NCBI GenBank assembly: GCA_900316035.1 | Contig: ONBI01000014.1 | Coordinates: 1 to 34,197 of the forward strand | Length of the DNA: 34,197 bases | DNA from: an uncultured Eubacteriales bacterium | GTDB lineage: Bacteria; Bacillota_I; Bacilli_A; RFN20; CAG-288 | Direction of reading: 5' to 3' | Shown here: one piece after another, positions 7,923-17,164 of the stretch | How positions within the stretch are numbered: position 1 is the first letter of the stretch | How the letters are laid out: each line of letters begins with the position of its first letter | The notes under the pieces: generated by a model | What the model saw: the letters and a program-made list of their open reading frames with translations, nothing else | Told to the model about the DNA's origin: nothing | Database searches by the model: none | Program-made: the position numbers and the translations under genes

Positions 7923-8031
7923 ATTTATCTCGCCTATTATATGTGTAAAGTATACTCCAAAACCTTGTTTTTTGCTGTTTTTGTCCCTAATCTTATACCC
8001 GCGTTGAAAATTGCAAAGAAAAGGAGGTTCC

Positions 8032-10485
8032 ATGAAAAAGTTTGCTTCGTTCATTGTCCGCTTCCGCAAGTACATCATGATGATCTTCCTTGGGTTAGCT
8101 GTCTATGCGGCCTGGGGATGGACAAAATCCACCATCGAGTACGATATCACTTCCTATCTACCGAAAACTTCCGATACCGCCAAAGCGCTCGAAATCATGG
8201 ATGATCAGTTCTATACCTACGGATCCACTTACATCATGGTCAAGAACGTCTCCTACGAAGAAGGAGACACCATCAACCAGGAAATTGCAGAGATTCCGGG
8301 AGTCAAATCCACCGAATACTACAACACCGAAGAATACTACAAAGACTCCTGCGCGAAGATCCATGTCACCTTTGAGGGAACCAAAGATTCGGATGAAACC
8401 TTGGAAGCCTACAAGAAGATTGAAGCCCTGTTGAAAGACTACGAATATTACCCCACCACCAACTACGACGATAACTATGCCGATTCGCTTCAGAAATCCA
8501 TCAACATGGTTCTCATACTCGCAGTGGTCGTTATCATCATCGTTCTTCTCTTGACCAGCGAATCTTTCATGGAAGTCCCTGTCTTCCTTCTCACCTTCGG
8601 TATGGCAGCTCTTCTCAACATGGGTACCAACTACTGGCTTGGAAAAATCTCCTTCGTCTCGAATTCCGTCTGTATCATTCTTCAGCTTGCTCTATCCATC
8701 GATTACGCCATCATCCTCGCTAACCACTATCAAGAAGAAAAAGCCCATTATTCCGATTCCAAAGAGGCGATGAGCGAAGCGCTGGCGAAATCCATCACCG
8801 AAATCTCCGGTTCTTCCCTTACGACAATCTCCGGTCTTATCGCTCTTTGCACGATGAGCTTCCGCCTCGGTGCCGATTTAGGTATCGTCTTATCCAAATC
8901 CATTCTTTTCTCGATGCTCTCCGTTTTCTTCTTCATGCCAGCTCTGCTTCTTGCTTTCGATAAACCCATCACCAAGACGATGCATAAGAGCCTAGTTCCG
9001 AAGATCTCCGGTGTCGGTAAGTTCTGTTATAAAACCCGTTATGTCACCCCGGTCATCTTCCTTCTCTTCGCCGGTTACACCGTCTATGTCAACACCAAAG
9101 TCGATTACTGCTACGATCAGGTCTCCATCGATAACTCCCACGTCTCCGACTCCCAGAAAGCCCAGCAGGAAATCGATGCCGTCTTCGGGGCCGAAAACCA
9201 ATTTGCTATCGTCATGCCCGGAAACGACTACGACATGCAGGCCGATATTCTCCATATGGTCGAAGAGGAACCGAACACCTCTAAGGTTCAGGGCTTAGCC
9301 AACACCGAAATCACCAATAACGACATCACCTATACCCTCACGGAAAAGGTCAACTACAAGGAATTCGCTAAGTTCATGGGTGTCTCCAATTCTCTCACCG
9401 ATCAGCTCTATCGCACCTATGCCTATCTCTCTAAGACCGATAGCCGGGATTCCACCGAGGAAGTCGCCGTCTATGAACTTGATAAAGCCAATTACAAAGT
9501 CTCTCTTCTCGATATCTGCAATCTCGCTTTCGATCACGATGACGCCGTACGAGCAGCGTTAGCCTATCAACCCGATGTCTTAGATCAATACGAAGATGTC
9601 AAAGGGCAGATTCAGGATGCTCAGAGACAACTCGTCGGCACCGAATACAGCCGTATCGTCTTCAACATCGATTCCGGAAGAGAATCCAAAGAAACCTTCG
9701 CCCTCATTGAAGAACTTGAGGACAAGATCAAGAGCAAGTATCCGGATGTCATCTTCGCCGGTGACTCGATGGCCGACTACGATACCTATTCTTCCTTCTC
9801 CACCGATAATCTGAAAGTTTCGCTTTTCACTCTCGCCTTCATCTTCGTCATTCTGATCTTCACCTTCAACAACTGGTTCTTACCGATTCCGCTCTGTCTG
9901 GCTATCGAAGGAGCTATCTTCATCAACTTCGCCTTCCCGGTCTGGACCGGACAGAATGTCTTCTTCATCGTCTACCTCATCGTCAGCGCCATTCAGATGG
10001 GTGCCACCATCGATTACGCCATCGTCATCACGAACCGTTATATGGACTTGCGGAAGAAGATTCCAGATCGTCAGAAAGCCATCATTGAATCCATCAACCA
10101 GGCCTTCCCGACCATCGTCACTTCCGGAACCATTCTTCTTGTCGCTACTCTCATCATCGGTATCTTGGTCTCCGATCCTCTGATCTCTTCGTTAGGTTAT
10201 TGCCTGTGCCGCGGCGTTCTCATCTCTATCTTATCCGCGATGTTCGTTCTCCCTTGCCTTCTTGTCGATTGCGATAAGATCTTCGATCACACCCAGATGC
10301 AGATCAAAGTTCCCCAGGCTTCCAAGCTCAAAGGAACTCTGAAGAAAGCCAATTCCAAAGCCTTAGCTAAGACCGCTCAGTTAGCTACTTCGGTTGCCAA
10401 TAGCGCAAATCAAAATAGCGAATCCGCAGAGACGAATCCGAATGAGCCGAGTCAAGAAGAGCCGAAAACAGAAGATAAGCAATAA
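8032..10485 (+). CDS. MMPL/HAE3-family RND exporter
   Basis: An 817-residue integral membrane protein with the duplicated RND plan. One TM segment near the N-terminus and a large external loop are followed by a block of about five TM segments; the whole pattern then repeats. Each half carries the characteristic TM4/TM10 motif with an acidic residue: LSIDYAI around D224 and TIDYAIV around D661, expected to carry the proton relay. The tail is short, polar and Glu/Asn-rich. The start at 8032 has AAGGAGG; the frame opens 7 codons earlier without a site. HAE3/MMPL proteins in Gram-positive bacteria export lipids, peptides or amphiphiles. The next gene, 20 nt downstream, is a GLUG lipoprotein, and the divergent TetR is the likely regulator. 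Confidence 0.9.
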   Translation: MKKFASFIVRFRKYIMMIFLGLAVYAAWGWTKSTIEYDITSYLPKTSDTAKALEIMDDQFYTYGSTYIMVKNVSYEEGDTINQEIAEIPGVKSTEYYNTEEYYKDSCAKIHVTFEGTKDSDETLEAYKKIEALLKDYEYYPTTNYDDNYADSLQKSINMVLILAVVVIIIVLLLTSESFMEVPVFLLTFGMAALLNMGTNYWLGKISFVSNSVCIILQLALSIDYAIILANHYQEEKAHYSDSKEAMSEALAKSITEISGSSLTTISGLIALCTMSFRLGADLGIVLSKSILFSMLSVFFFMPALLLAFDKPITKTMHKSLVPKISGVGKFCYKTRYVTPVIFLLFAGYTVYVNTKVDYCYDQVSIDNSHVSDSQKAQQEIDAVFGAENQFAIVMPGNDYDMQADILHMVEEEPNTSKVQGLANTEITNNDITYTLTEKVNYKEFAKFMGVSNSLTDQLYRTYAYLSKTDSRDSTEEVAVYELDKANYKVSLLDICNLAFDHDDAVRAALAYQPDVLDQYEDVKGQIQDAQRQLVGTEYSRIVFNIDSGRESKETFALIEELEDKIKSKYPDVIFAGDSMADYDTYSSFSTDNLKVSLFTLAFIFVILIFTFNNWFLPIPLCLAIEGAIFINFAFPVWTGQNVFFIVYLIVSAIQMGATIDYAIVITNRYMDLRKKIPDRQKAIIESINQAFPTIVTSGTILLVATLIIGILVSDPLISSLGYCLCRGVLISILSAMFVLPCLLVDCDKIFDHTQMQIKVPQASKLKGTLKKANSKALAKTAQLATSVANSANQNSESAETNPNEPSQEEPKTEDKQ

Positions 10486-10505
10486 AAATCAGGAGGAAGA
10501 ATAAA

Positions 10506-13451
10506 ATGAAAAAGAAAAGCAGAATTGCACTGATTGCCTTAGTTTCCTTAGGGATGTTAGCTTCCTGCACTGGCAATACGGAACTAGCCGATCTCAACGC
10601 ACCTATTCTCTATGCCGATGACGATAGTGAAGAGGGTTCCTCAGAAGACCCGATCTCCAGCTCCGAGAACCCGGGGGAATCATCCTCCGAAAGTTCTTCG
10701 GAAGCTCCGATCTCGAGTTCGGAGAATCCAGGGGAAAGTTCCTCGGAAGAACCTTCTTCCGATTCCTCTAGCTCCTCGAGAGGTCTTCCGTCCATCTCTC
10801 TTCCCGATATCCCGATCAGTTCTTCGGAAAGCTCCAGTGAAGATTCTTCCTCTTCCGGCGATAAGAAAGACGACGAAGAGAAGACCGAAGAAATCATGCT
10901 CGGTTCGGTCGATGACTGGAACGAGTTTGCCGATCACTGCAACGCCGATGCCGGTTATTCCTTCCACAAGGAAGTCTACTTACGCAGCGATATTGACTTT
11001 GAAGACCAGCCCTTCACCCCGATTGATACTTTCCACGGTACTTTCGATGGCAACTATCACGCCTTAAAGAACATCCATATCACCGGAGAAAAGGATTATC
11101 CTTCCCTCTTCCACATCATCGCCAAAGATGGCATCGTAAAAAGACTGGATGTCTTAGACCTCAACATCGATTGCCAGGATGAAGATTATGTCGGCGTCAT
11201 TTCAAAGAACTACGGAACCGTTGTCGATCTTACCGTCACCGGTTCGATCTTAGGTCAGAACTATGTCGGTGCTATCGCTTATAACGGCGTCCGAAGCACA
11301 GAAGATAAAGACGGAAAAGAAAGCACCGTCACCGATGTCGATGCTCTTCTTAACCGCATCACCAACCAAGCTTCCGTCTCCGGTTTATCCAATGTCGGCG
11401 GTGTCGCCGGTGCCAACTTCGGCACTATCAAAGGTTCCACCAACAAAGGGGAGATCAAAGCCAGTGCCAAGAACGCCAACTCCACTGCGATTGATATCGG
11501 GGGTATCGCCGGTTATTCCTTAGGAAAACTCGACGGCAACGAAAACTACGGAGAAATCACTTCCGATGGTATCCAGACTCTTCAGGTCGGCGGTATCGCC
11601 GGAAAAGGAAACGGCGAGTTCTACTTCGAACGCAACTATGGTACCGTAACCGGTACCAAGTATGTCGGCGGTATCTGCGGATACTACGGCAACATGAAGA
11701 AGAACTCCTCGGATTTACAGGAGTACTTCAACCAGTCGAGCTGGGAAGATTTTGTAAATGCCAACAAAGATTGGCTGAAGAATCTCGGCTTCGATGTCGA
11801 TACGGATATCGATGAAGATGATTTTGAAGAGAAAGCGACGACGATCGCCTTCGATTATTCCTATAGCGACGGCGAAGTCAACGGCGACAGCGATGTCGGC
11901 GGTATTGTCGGTATCTCGACTTCCGATACTCTCAACCTCAAAGAGGCCGTTTCCAAGAGCGATGTCACTCTCCGCGTGGGTACTTTCGCCGGCGGTGTTG
12001 CCGGTCAGATGGACGGCGGAACCATTTCCTCTTCTATTGCTTCCGGTCATATCAAAGGAACGGTCGATGTCGGCGGTATCGCCGGTCATGCGGTCAATCT
12101 GAAAGATAACCTCTCTTCGGCTTTGGTCGAAGGCACGGACCGTATCGGCGGTGTTGTCGGCTCCTTAGCCGGTGAGATGACTTCAAACCTTTCCAATGCT
12201 TTGGTGGTCAATGCCAATGCCAAGACTTCGGCCGGTTCTTTAGCCGGTGTCGTTGAGAACTACGATGAAGTTGCGGGTTCCTTCACCGCCAACGTTCAGT
12301 ACAACTATTATGTCTCGGATCTCGGCGGTATCAGCCGTAGACAATACGGTTCGGAATTCAAGGATGCCGCAAAGAAACTGACCATCGATGAGATGACCAC
12401 CGATGACAACACTCTTTCCACCAGTTTCGGAGATGGCTTTGATAAAGACAGCTTCCTTCCTGGTAAGGATAAGGACTATTTCCCGACACCGAAATATCTT
12501 TCCGAAGTCGATGTCGATAAGAGCTACGGTTCGGAAGATTCCTTCAAGACACAGTATAACGAATATTCCTCTATCTATAAATCCGCTGCCAAATACGATT
12601 CGAAGGTCTCTTGTCTTGTCACTTTCATGGAGTGGCAGGAAGACTACGGGGATCTCTATGATGACTATGGAAGAATCGATAAGACCCACTACAAGATCAC
12701 TTCCTATGAGAAAGTATCTATCCACGAAAAACTGAGTGAGGCACCGGACTTCAAGTACGCCGAAAAGAAAGACGATCAGTATATCTACACCGGTAAGAAG
12801 AACACTTATATCGTCTCCTGGGATTTACCGGAAGATGAGATTACTGAAAGCACGATTGTCTACGCCAATTACTCGGAACGCGTCAAGACTCTCACCTACA
12901 ACAACAACGAATATGTGGTCGAAGGCGCCTTTGAAAAGGGAACAACGATTCAAGTCGTCGAAAATGCCTCGGTCCAGAATTCGACCATCTATTCCGTCAA
13001 GTTCTACGATAAAGACGGTAACGAAATCTCCGTCAAGAACGTCACTCTGAAGATCAATATGAAAAAGCACCCCAATAAGCTTGTCTACTATGTCGATGGT
13101 GCTCTCACCAACCGCATCAGCGGAGCTACCGACTCTTCTTCCTACTTCGTCTTCCGCTATTCGACCGGACAGTACTTTACGTATCTCGATGAAACCGATG
13201 TAGCCGAGGAGTTACCTTCCTGGGTCATTCCGACCATCGGTGCTGCTATTGCTGCTGTCGTCGCTATCCTCATCCTTGCAATCGGTCTATCGGTCGGACG
13301 TAAGAAAGGTATCAAGGAAGAGCAGAAAGCAAACGGCACTTATGCGTATCACACCTTAGCCGATAACACTCATGCCAGAGCCGAAGAAAAAGAAGAAGAT
13401 AAAAAAGATTCTACCGAAGAAAAGAAAGACGAACCGAAAGAGGAGAAGTAA
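10506..13451 (+). CDS. GLUG-repeat surface lipoprotein with C-terminal membrane anchor
   Basis: A 981-residue protein. The signal peptide ends in the lipobox L-A-S-C21. Residues about 42-120 are a Ser/Glu low-complexity stalk with near-repeats of SSENPGESSSE. From about 230 to 570 there are nine to ten GLUG-type repeats with cores such as VGGVAG, IGGIAG and VGGICG, predicted to build a beta-helix. A less defined C-terminal half (about 650-895) is followed by a TM helix at about 906-931 and a 50-residue basic-then-acidic tail. Having both a lipid anchor at the N-terminus and a TM helix at the C-terminus is unusual. AGGAGG precedes the ATG and the gene is in an operon with the MMPL exporter, so it could be an exporter partner or an adhesin. 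Function is not known. Confidence 0.85.
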   Translation: MKKKSRIALIALVSLGMLASCTGNTELADLNAPILYADDDSEEGSSEDPISSSENPGESSSESSSEAPISSSENPGESSSEEPSSDSSSSSRGLPSISLPDIPISSSESSSEDSSSSGDKKDDEEKTEEIMLGSVDDWNEFADHCNADAGYSFHKEVYLRSDIDFEDQPFTPIDTFHGTFDGNYHALKNIHITGEKDYPSLFHIIAKDGIVKRLDVLDLNIDCQDEDYVGVISKNYGTVVDLTVTGSILGQNYVGAIAYNGVRSTEDKDGKESTVTDVDALLNRITNQASVSGLSNVGGVAGANFGTIKGSTNKGEIKASAKNANSTAIDIGGIAGYSLGKLDGNENYGEITSDGIQTLQVGGIAGKGNGEFYFERNYGTVTGTKYVGGICGYYGNMKKNSSDLQEYFNQSSWEDFVNANKDWLKNLGFDVDTDIDEDDFEEKATTIAFDYSYSDGEVNGDSDVGGIVGISTSDTLNLKEAVSKSDVTLRVGTFAGGVAGQMDGGTISSSIASGHIKGTVDVGGIAGHAVNLKDNLSSALVEGTDRIGGVVGSLAGEMTSNLSNALVVNANAKTSAGSLAGVVENYDEVAGSFTANVQYNYYVSDLGGISRRQYGSEFKDAAKKLTIDEMTTDDNTLSTSFGDGFDKDSFLPGKDKDYFPTPKYLSEVDVDKSYGSEDSFKTQYNEYSSIYKSAAKYDSKVSCLVTFMEWQEDYGDLYDDYGRIDKTHYKITSYEKVSIHEKLSEAPDFKYAEKKDDQYIYTGKKNTYIVSWDLPEDEITESTIVYANYSERVKTLTYNNNEYVVEGAFEKGTTIQVVENASVQNSTIYSVKFYDKDGNEISVKNVTLKINMKKHPNKLVYYVDGALTNRISGATDSSSYFVFRYSTGQYFTYLDETDVAEELPSWVIPTIGAAIAAVVAILILAIGLSVGRKKGIKEEQKANGTYAYHTLADNTHARAEEKEEDKKDSTEEKKDEPKEEK

Positions 13452-13454
13452 AGA

Positions 13455-13494
13455 AATGACCTGCAATCCACAAAAAGGACTGCAGGTCATTTTT
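13455..13494 (+). terminator. Terminator of the MMPL-GLUG operon
   Basis: An 11-bp perfect stem AATGACCTGCA/TGCAGGTCATT (13455-13465 with 13481-13491) is followed by TTTTTA, 4 nt after the stop codon. Confidence 0.9.
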
Positions 13495-13549
13495 ATTAGT
13501 GCTTCTATATTTACTCCAGCATCCAACTTTATAGAATAAGAAGAATTTT

Positions 13550-14422
13550 CTACTTATTCTTCTTCTCTCCGGTCAAAGAGAGGATATCGCCATATAGATC
13601 GACTCTACGATCGCGGAAGACACCCCACTCGGTTCTTTCCTGATCGCATTTTTCTAAGTCGAGATCGACAAGCAGAAGTTTCTCTTCTTTGCGGTCTAAG
13701 GTAGCTAAGAAGTTTCCGTACTCATCGCTGACAAAGGAGGACCCGAAGAAGGTCATCGAGGATTTTCTGACGCTTTCCGTTCCGACACGGTTAGCTGCCA
13801 TGACCGGAATGATATTCGCGGCAGCATGACCTTTCATGACGTTCTGCCAGTGATCTTTCGAGTCTTTCGGAAGAACCGGTTCCGAACCGATAGCCGTCGG
13901 ATAGCAGAGAAGCTGCGCACCTTTTAACGTGAGGATGCGGGCTACTTCCGGGAACCACTGATCCCAGCAGATAGCCGCACCGATTCTACCGGCTTCGGTA
14001 TCAAAGACTTTGAATTCGGTATCGCCTTCCGAGAAATAGAATTTCTCTTCGTAGCATTCCCCCGTCGGAATATGGGATTTCCGATAGAGGCCGAGGATCG
14101 TACCATCGGCATCGATCATCGCTAAGGAATTGAAGTAGACCGTGTTCTTTCTTTCGAAGAAGGAAATCGGAAGAACGATGTGATACTTCTTTGCCATCTC
14201 CGAGAAATGGGCCAAAGTCTTCGAAGAAGAGAATTCTTCGGCTAAAGCGAATTTGCTATAGTCTTCCACCTGGCAGAAATAGTGACGTTCAAAAAGCTCC
14301 GGCAAAAGAAGGAAACAGGCTCCTTTTTCACTGGCTTCTTTAATGTAGTTATCGGCCCTCTGGATATTCTCTTCGTAGACATCCGACATCGAAAACTGGG
14401 CTAAGGCATAGGTTTTCTTCAT
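13550..14422 (-). CDS. aguB: N-carbamoylputrescine amidase
   Basis: A 290-residue nitrilase-superfamily amidase that hydrolyses N-carbamoylputrescine to putrescine, CO2 and ammonia. The Glu-Lys-Cys triad is visible: E42 in LLPELFE, K115 in LYRKSHIP and C152 in AICWDQWFPE. PELFE and the DQWFPE continuation are typical of AguB rather than of other nitrilases. The start is ATG 14422, 10 nt after AGGAGG; a TTG 9 nt upstream overlaps the previous stop. Only 5 nt separate it from the upstream decarboxylase-deiminase fusion gene, which makes its substrate, so the two are co-transcribed and functionally linked. Confidence 0.93.
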   Translation of the reverse strand: MKKTYALAQFSMSDVYEENIQRADNYIKEASEKGACFLLLPELFERHYFCQVEDYSKFALAEEFSSSKTLAHFSEMAKKYHIVLPISFFERKNTVYFNSLAMIDADGTILGLYRKSHIPTGECYEEKFYFSEGDTEFKVFDTEAGRIGAAICWDQWFPEVARILTLKGAQLLCYPTAIGSEPVLPKDSKDHWQNVMKGHAAANIIPVMAANRVGTESVRKSSMTFFGSSFVSDEYGNFLATLDRKEEKLLLVDLDLEKCDQERTEWGVFRDRRVDLYGDILSLTGEKKNK

Positions 14423-14427
14423 GGTTT

Positions 14428-17043
14428 TCAATCCTCCTCTTTCGGGATCTGCTGTGTGATGCAGTGGATATTTCCTCCGCCGAGGAGGATTTCTCTTGTC
14501 TGCACCTGGATAACTTCTTTGTCCGGATAGAGAGCTTTGATCTGCTCATAGGCAATCTTATCTTCTTTGACACCGAAACCAGGCATAATGACAAACTTAT
14601 CGCCTTGATAGTAATTGACATAGGAAGCGGCTAAACGGTTTCCGGCAAGGCGGGAGATAGCTCCTTCGCCACCTTTGACGATGCTCTTGGCTTCCTCTCT
14701 TGTCATCGTAAGAGCCGGAGAAGGAAGAACGATCTTATGGATTTCGAAAGGTCTTCCTTTGGCATCGGTAGAATGGGCTAAGACTTCATAAGTCTGTTGG
14801 CAGAAGGAATACTGCGGATCGTTCTTGTCTTCGCACCAAGCCATGGCTAAGACACCCGGTTTCACAAACGAAACCATGTTATCGATATGTTCGTCTGTCT
14901 CATCGTTATAGATGCCGTGCGGGACAAAGATGACTTTCTCAACACCGAGATACGCCTTCAGTGTCTCTTCGATTTCGGCTTTGGAGCACTGCGGATTTCT
15001 ACCCGGCGAAAGAAGACAGGCTTCTGTCGCAATCAAAGTGCCTTCGCCATCGACAGCAATCGATCCACCTTCCAGAATGAAGGAAGGAAGAGAATAGGTC
15101 GGGACTTTATAGATCTTGGTGAAGGCCGAAGCGAGCTTACTATCGTCCTTATAGTTATCGTATAAGCCGTCAAAACTTCCGCCCCAGGCGTTGAAACCGA
15201 AATCAACGGCTCTTAACGATTTTCCGTTGGTAAGGAAGATTGCCATATTGTCTCTCGCCCAGGCATCGTTATAGCGGATACGTAAAGGAGTGACATTCGG
15301 AATGCTTGCGTATTCCTTGCTCAGCTCTTCGTAGAGACGAGGATGGATACCGACAATGACAGGTTCGAATTTAGCGATTGCCTGAATGACGTTCTTATAG
15401 GCAAGCTGAGCCGGCTTTGCTTTTTCTCTCCAAGTATCTCTGCGGAAAGGTAAAAGGATGACCGTCGCTTTATGCGGTTTTCCTTCAAAAGGCATCCGAT
15501 AACCATCGTTTGCCGGAACGGTCTTGCGGTTTTCAAAGTAATCCATAAGTCTCCTCTGATACGCGTAGTATCTCTTCCACTTGCTCTTATCAATCACTTC
15601 AAAGCCATCCGGGTAACCAGAGAGAATCGTCGCGTGTTCTTTCTGGCGGTGCTTGACTCGGGCAATCAATTCTTTGGTCCAGACTTCCCCAGGGATGATA
15701 TAAGGGATTCCCGGCGGATAGACCATGACCTGTTCTTTGGCAATCTCGCCTTCGAGATCGTCGAGTTTCTTCACTTCCGAAGGGGCGTTGAAAGCGGCAC
15801 GGGGACGGCAGATCATATACGGGAAAGAGGAATCGTAATGATGATCCGGATAATTGACCTCCGGATGATAATGCTCTTTCGAGATACCTTTTAAGGCTTC
15901 AATCAAGTGATCGACATGCTCTTTGGTAGTACCGATTGCAAAGATTGCTAAGACCGCATAGGTCTCGGCTAACTCGAGCTGGACTTCGTATTCTTCGCGG
16001 ATCTTATGATAAAGTTCAAAGCCATCGATATCGAGATGGTTGAACTCAATGACTAACTTCGTCTCATCGAAATCATAGGAGCCATACGATAAGAAATGGT
16101 CTCTGCTAGCGACACAGAAGCCAGGGATCTTATCGATTTCCTGTTTCGCATAGCGGGCTAGAGTAAGAGTTCTTTCCTGTGCTTTCTTTCCTTCGGGAGA
16201 AGCTAAGAAAGCTCTGGCTCCGTCTAAGGAAGCCATCAGGATGCTCGAAGGAGAAGTCGTGTTGATGATATTGAGAGTCTTCTGGATATCGTAGCGGGAG
16301 AAGAATCCGTAATGACTGAGTAAAACCGAGCTCTGCGTCAAAGAGCCAGCTGTCTTATGGAAAGAGACTGCGGACATATCGGCTCCACAATCCATAGCGG
16401 AAAGAGGAGCACCTTCCGCATTGAAATAATAATGGGCACCATGCGCTTCATCGGTTAAAACCGCCATATGATGCTGATGGGCGAACTCGACTAAGCTCTT
16501 CAGATCCATGACCGAACCGAAATAGGTCGGATGGATGACAAAGACGGCTTTGGCAGAAGGATAACGGAGAATAGCCTTCTTGTAGGCTTCTAAGGATGGC
16601 TGGTCTGCAATTTCCAGATCGTTATCGATCTTCGGCATGACCCATTCCGGAATCGCACCGGAAAGGATAAGGCCGTTGATGACGGACTTATGACAGTTGC
16701 GGGGAAGGATGATCTTATCGTTAGCATGGCAGGCCGTAAGAAGCATCGCGAGAATACCGCTCGAGGTTCCGTTGATAAGGAAGAAAGCTTCATCGGCATG
16801 GCAGGCTTTTGCCATCAGGTCTTCTGCTTCTTTGATGACACCGGTCGGATGAGCTAGGTTATCGAGTCCGATCGGGGCGTTGACATCGGCCCGGTAGAGT
16901 TCTTTTCCGAAGAATTCGATAGCAGGGTTATCGATGTTTCCCATGTGATGGCCGGGAACATCAAAAGGCGTTGGGTTCTGCTTCAGAGTATCTTTCAAAG
17001 CATCGACATAAGGAGTCGAAGATTGATCCTCATTATGGTTCAT
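14428..17043 (-). CDS. Bifunctional arginine decarboxylase-agmatine deiminase fusion
   Basis: An 871-residue protein with two complete enzymes. Residues about 8-480 are a PLP fold-I Orn/Lys/Arg decarboxylase of the Bacillus SpeA type: FDVPGHHMG, the DEAHGAH pocket (D198, H201) and the PLP lysine K230 in SFHKTAG. Residues about 515-868 are an agmatine deiminase: WARD (R597, D598), NAWGG, LEGGSI (658-661), HGIYNDETDEHID (H709, D714, H719) and the catalytic Cys861 in GGGNIHC. Together they would turn arginine into agmatine and then N-carbamoylputrescine; aguB follows 5 nt downstream. In the deiminase half the usual GP after W-x-R-D-x is replaced by MA. ATG 17043 is preferred (AAAGGG upstream, natural distance to the decarboxylase fold); an in-frame ATG at 17106 has no site. 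No frameshift or internal stop separates the halves. Confidence 0.92.
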   Translation of the reverse strand: MNHNEDQSSTPYVDALKDTLKQNPTPFDVPGHHMGNIDNPAIEFFGKELYRADVNAPIGLDNLAHPTGVIKEAEDLMAKACHADEAFFLINGTSSGILAMLLTACHANDKIILPRNCHKSVINGLILSGAIPEWVMPKIDNDLEIADQPSLEAYKKAILRYPSAKAVFVIHPTYFGSVMDLKSLVEFAHQHHMAVLTDEAHGAHYYFNAEGAPLSAMDCGADMSAVSFHKTAGSLTQSSVLLSHYGFFSRYDIQKTLNIINTTSPSSILMASLDGARAFLASPEGKKAQERTLTLARYAKQEIDKIPGFCVASRDHFLSYGSYDFDETKLVIEFNHLDIDGFELYHKIREEYEVQLELAETYAVLAIFAIGTTKEHVDHLIEALKGISKEHYHPEVNYPDHHYDSSFPYMICRPRAAFNAPSEVKKLDDLEGEIAKEQVMVYPPGIPYIIPGEVWTKELIARVKHRQKEHATILSGYPDGFEVIDKSKWKRYYAYQRRLMDYFENRKTVPANDGYRMPFEGKPHKATVILLPFRRDTWREKAKPAQLAYKNVIQAIAKFEPVIVGIHPRLYEELSKEYASIPNVTPLRIRYNDAWARDNMAIFLTNGKSLRAVDFGFNAWGGSFDGLYDNYKDDSKLASAFTKIYKVPTYSLPSFILEGGSIAVDGEGTLIATEACLLSPGRNPQCSKAEIEETLKAYLGVEKVIFVPHGIYNDETDEHIDNMVSFVKPGVLAMAWCEDKNDPQYSFCQQTYEVLAHSTDAKGRPFEIHKIVLPSPALTMTREEAKSIVKGGEGAISRLAGNRLAASYVNYYQGDKFVIMPGFGVKEDKIAYEQIKALYPDKEVIQVQTREILLGGGNIHCITQQIPKEED

Positions 17044-17164
17044 TTCCAGGTGCCCTTTCGATAATGATTTCGGTTCTTTATGATACTCTCTTTTTGAAGG
17101 ATTCATAGAAAAATTTTGTGTTTCGAAAAGCAGGAATTTAAGATAGAAGAAAAGGATAAGCAGA

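Noticed and set aside
10620..10900. Ser/Glu-rich repeats as a separate DNA repeat element
   Set aside because: They are in-frame low-complexity coding sequence of the lipoprotein stalk; codons vary while the residues stay the same.
11715..12089. Antisense frames in the GLUG lipoprotein gene
   Set aside because: Repetitive Gly/Val-rich coding DNA leaves other frames open; no ribosome binding sites or known domains.
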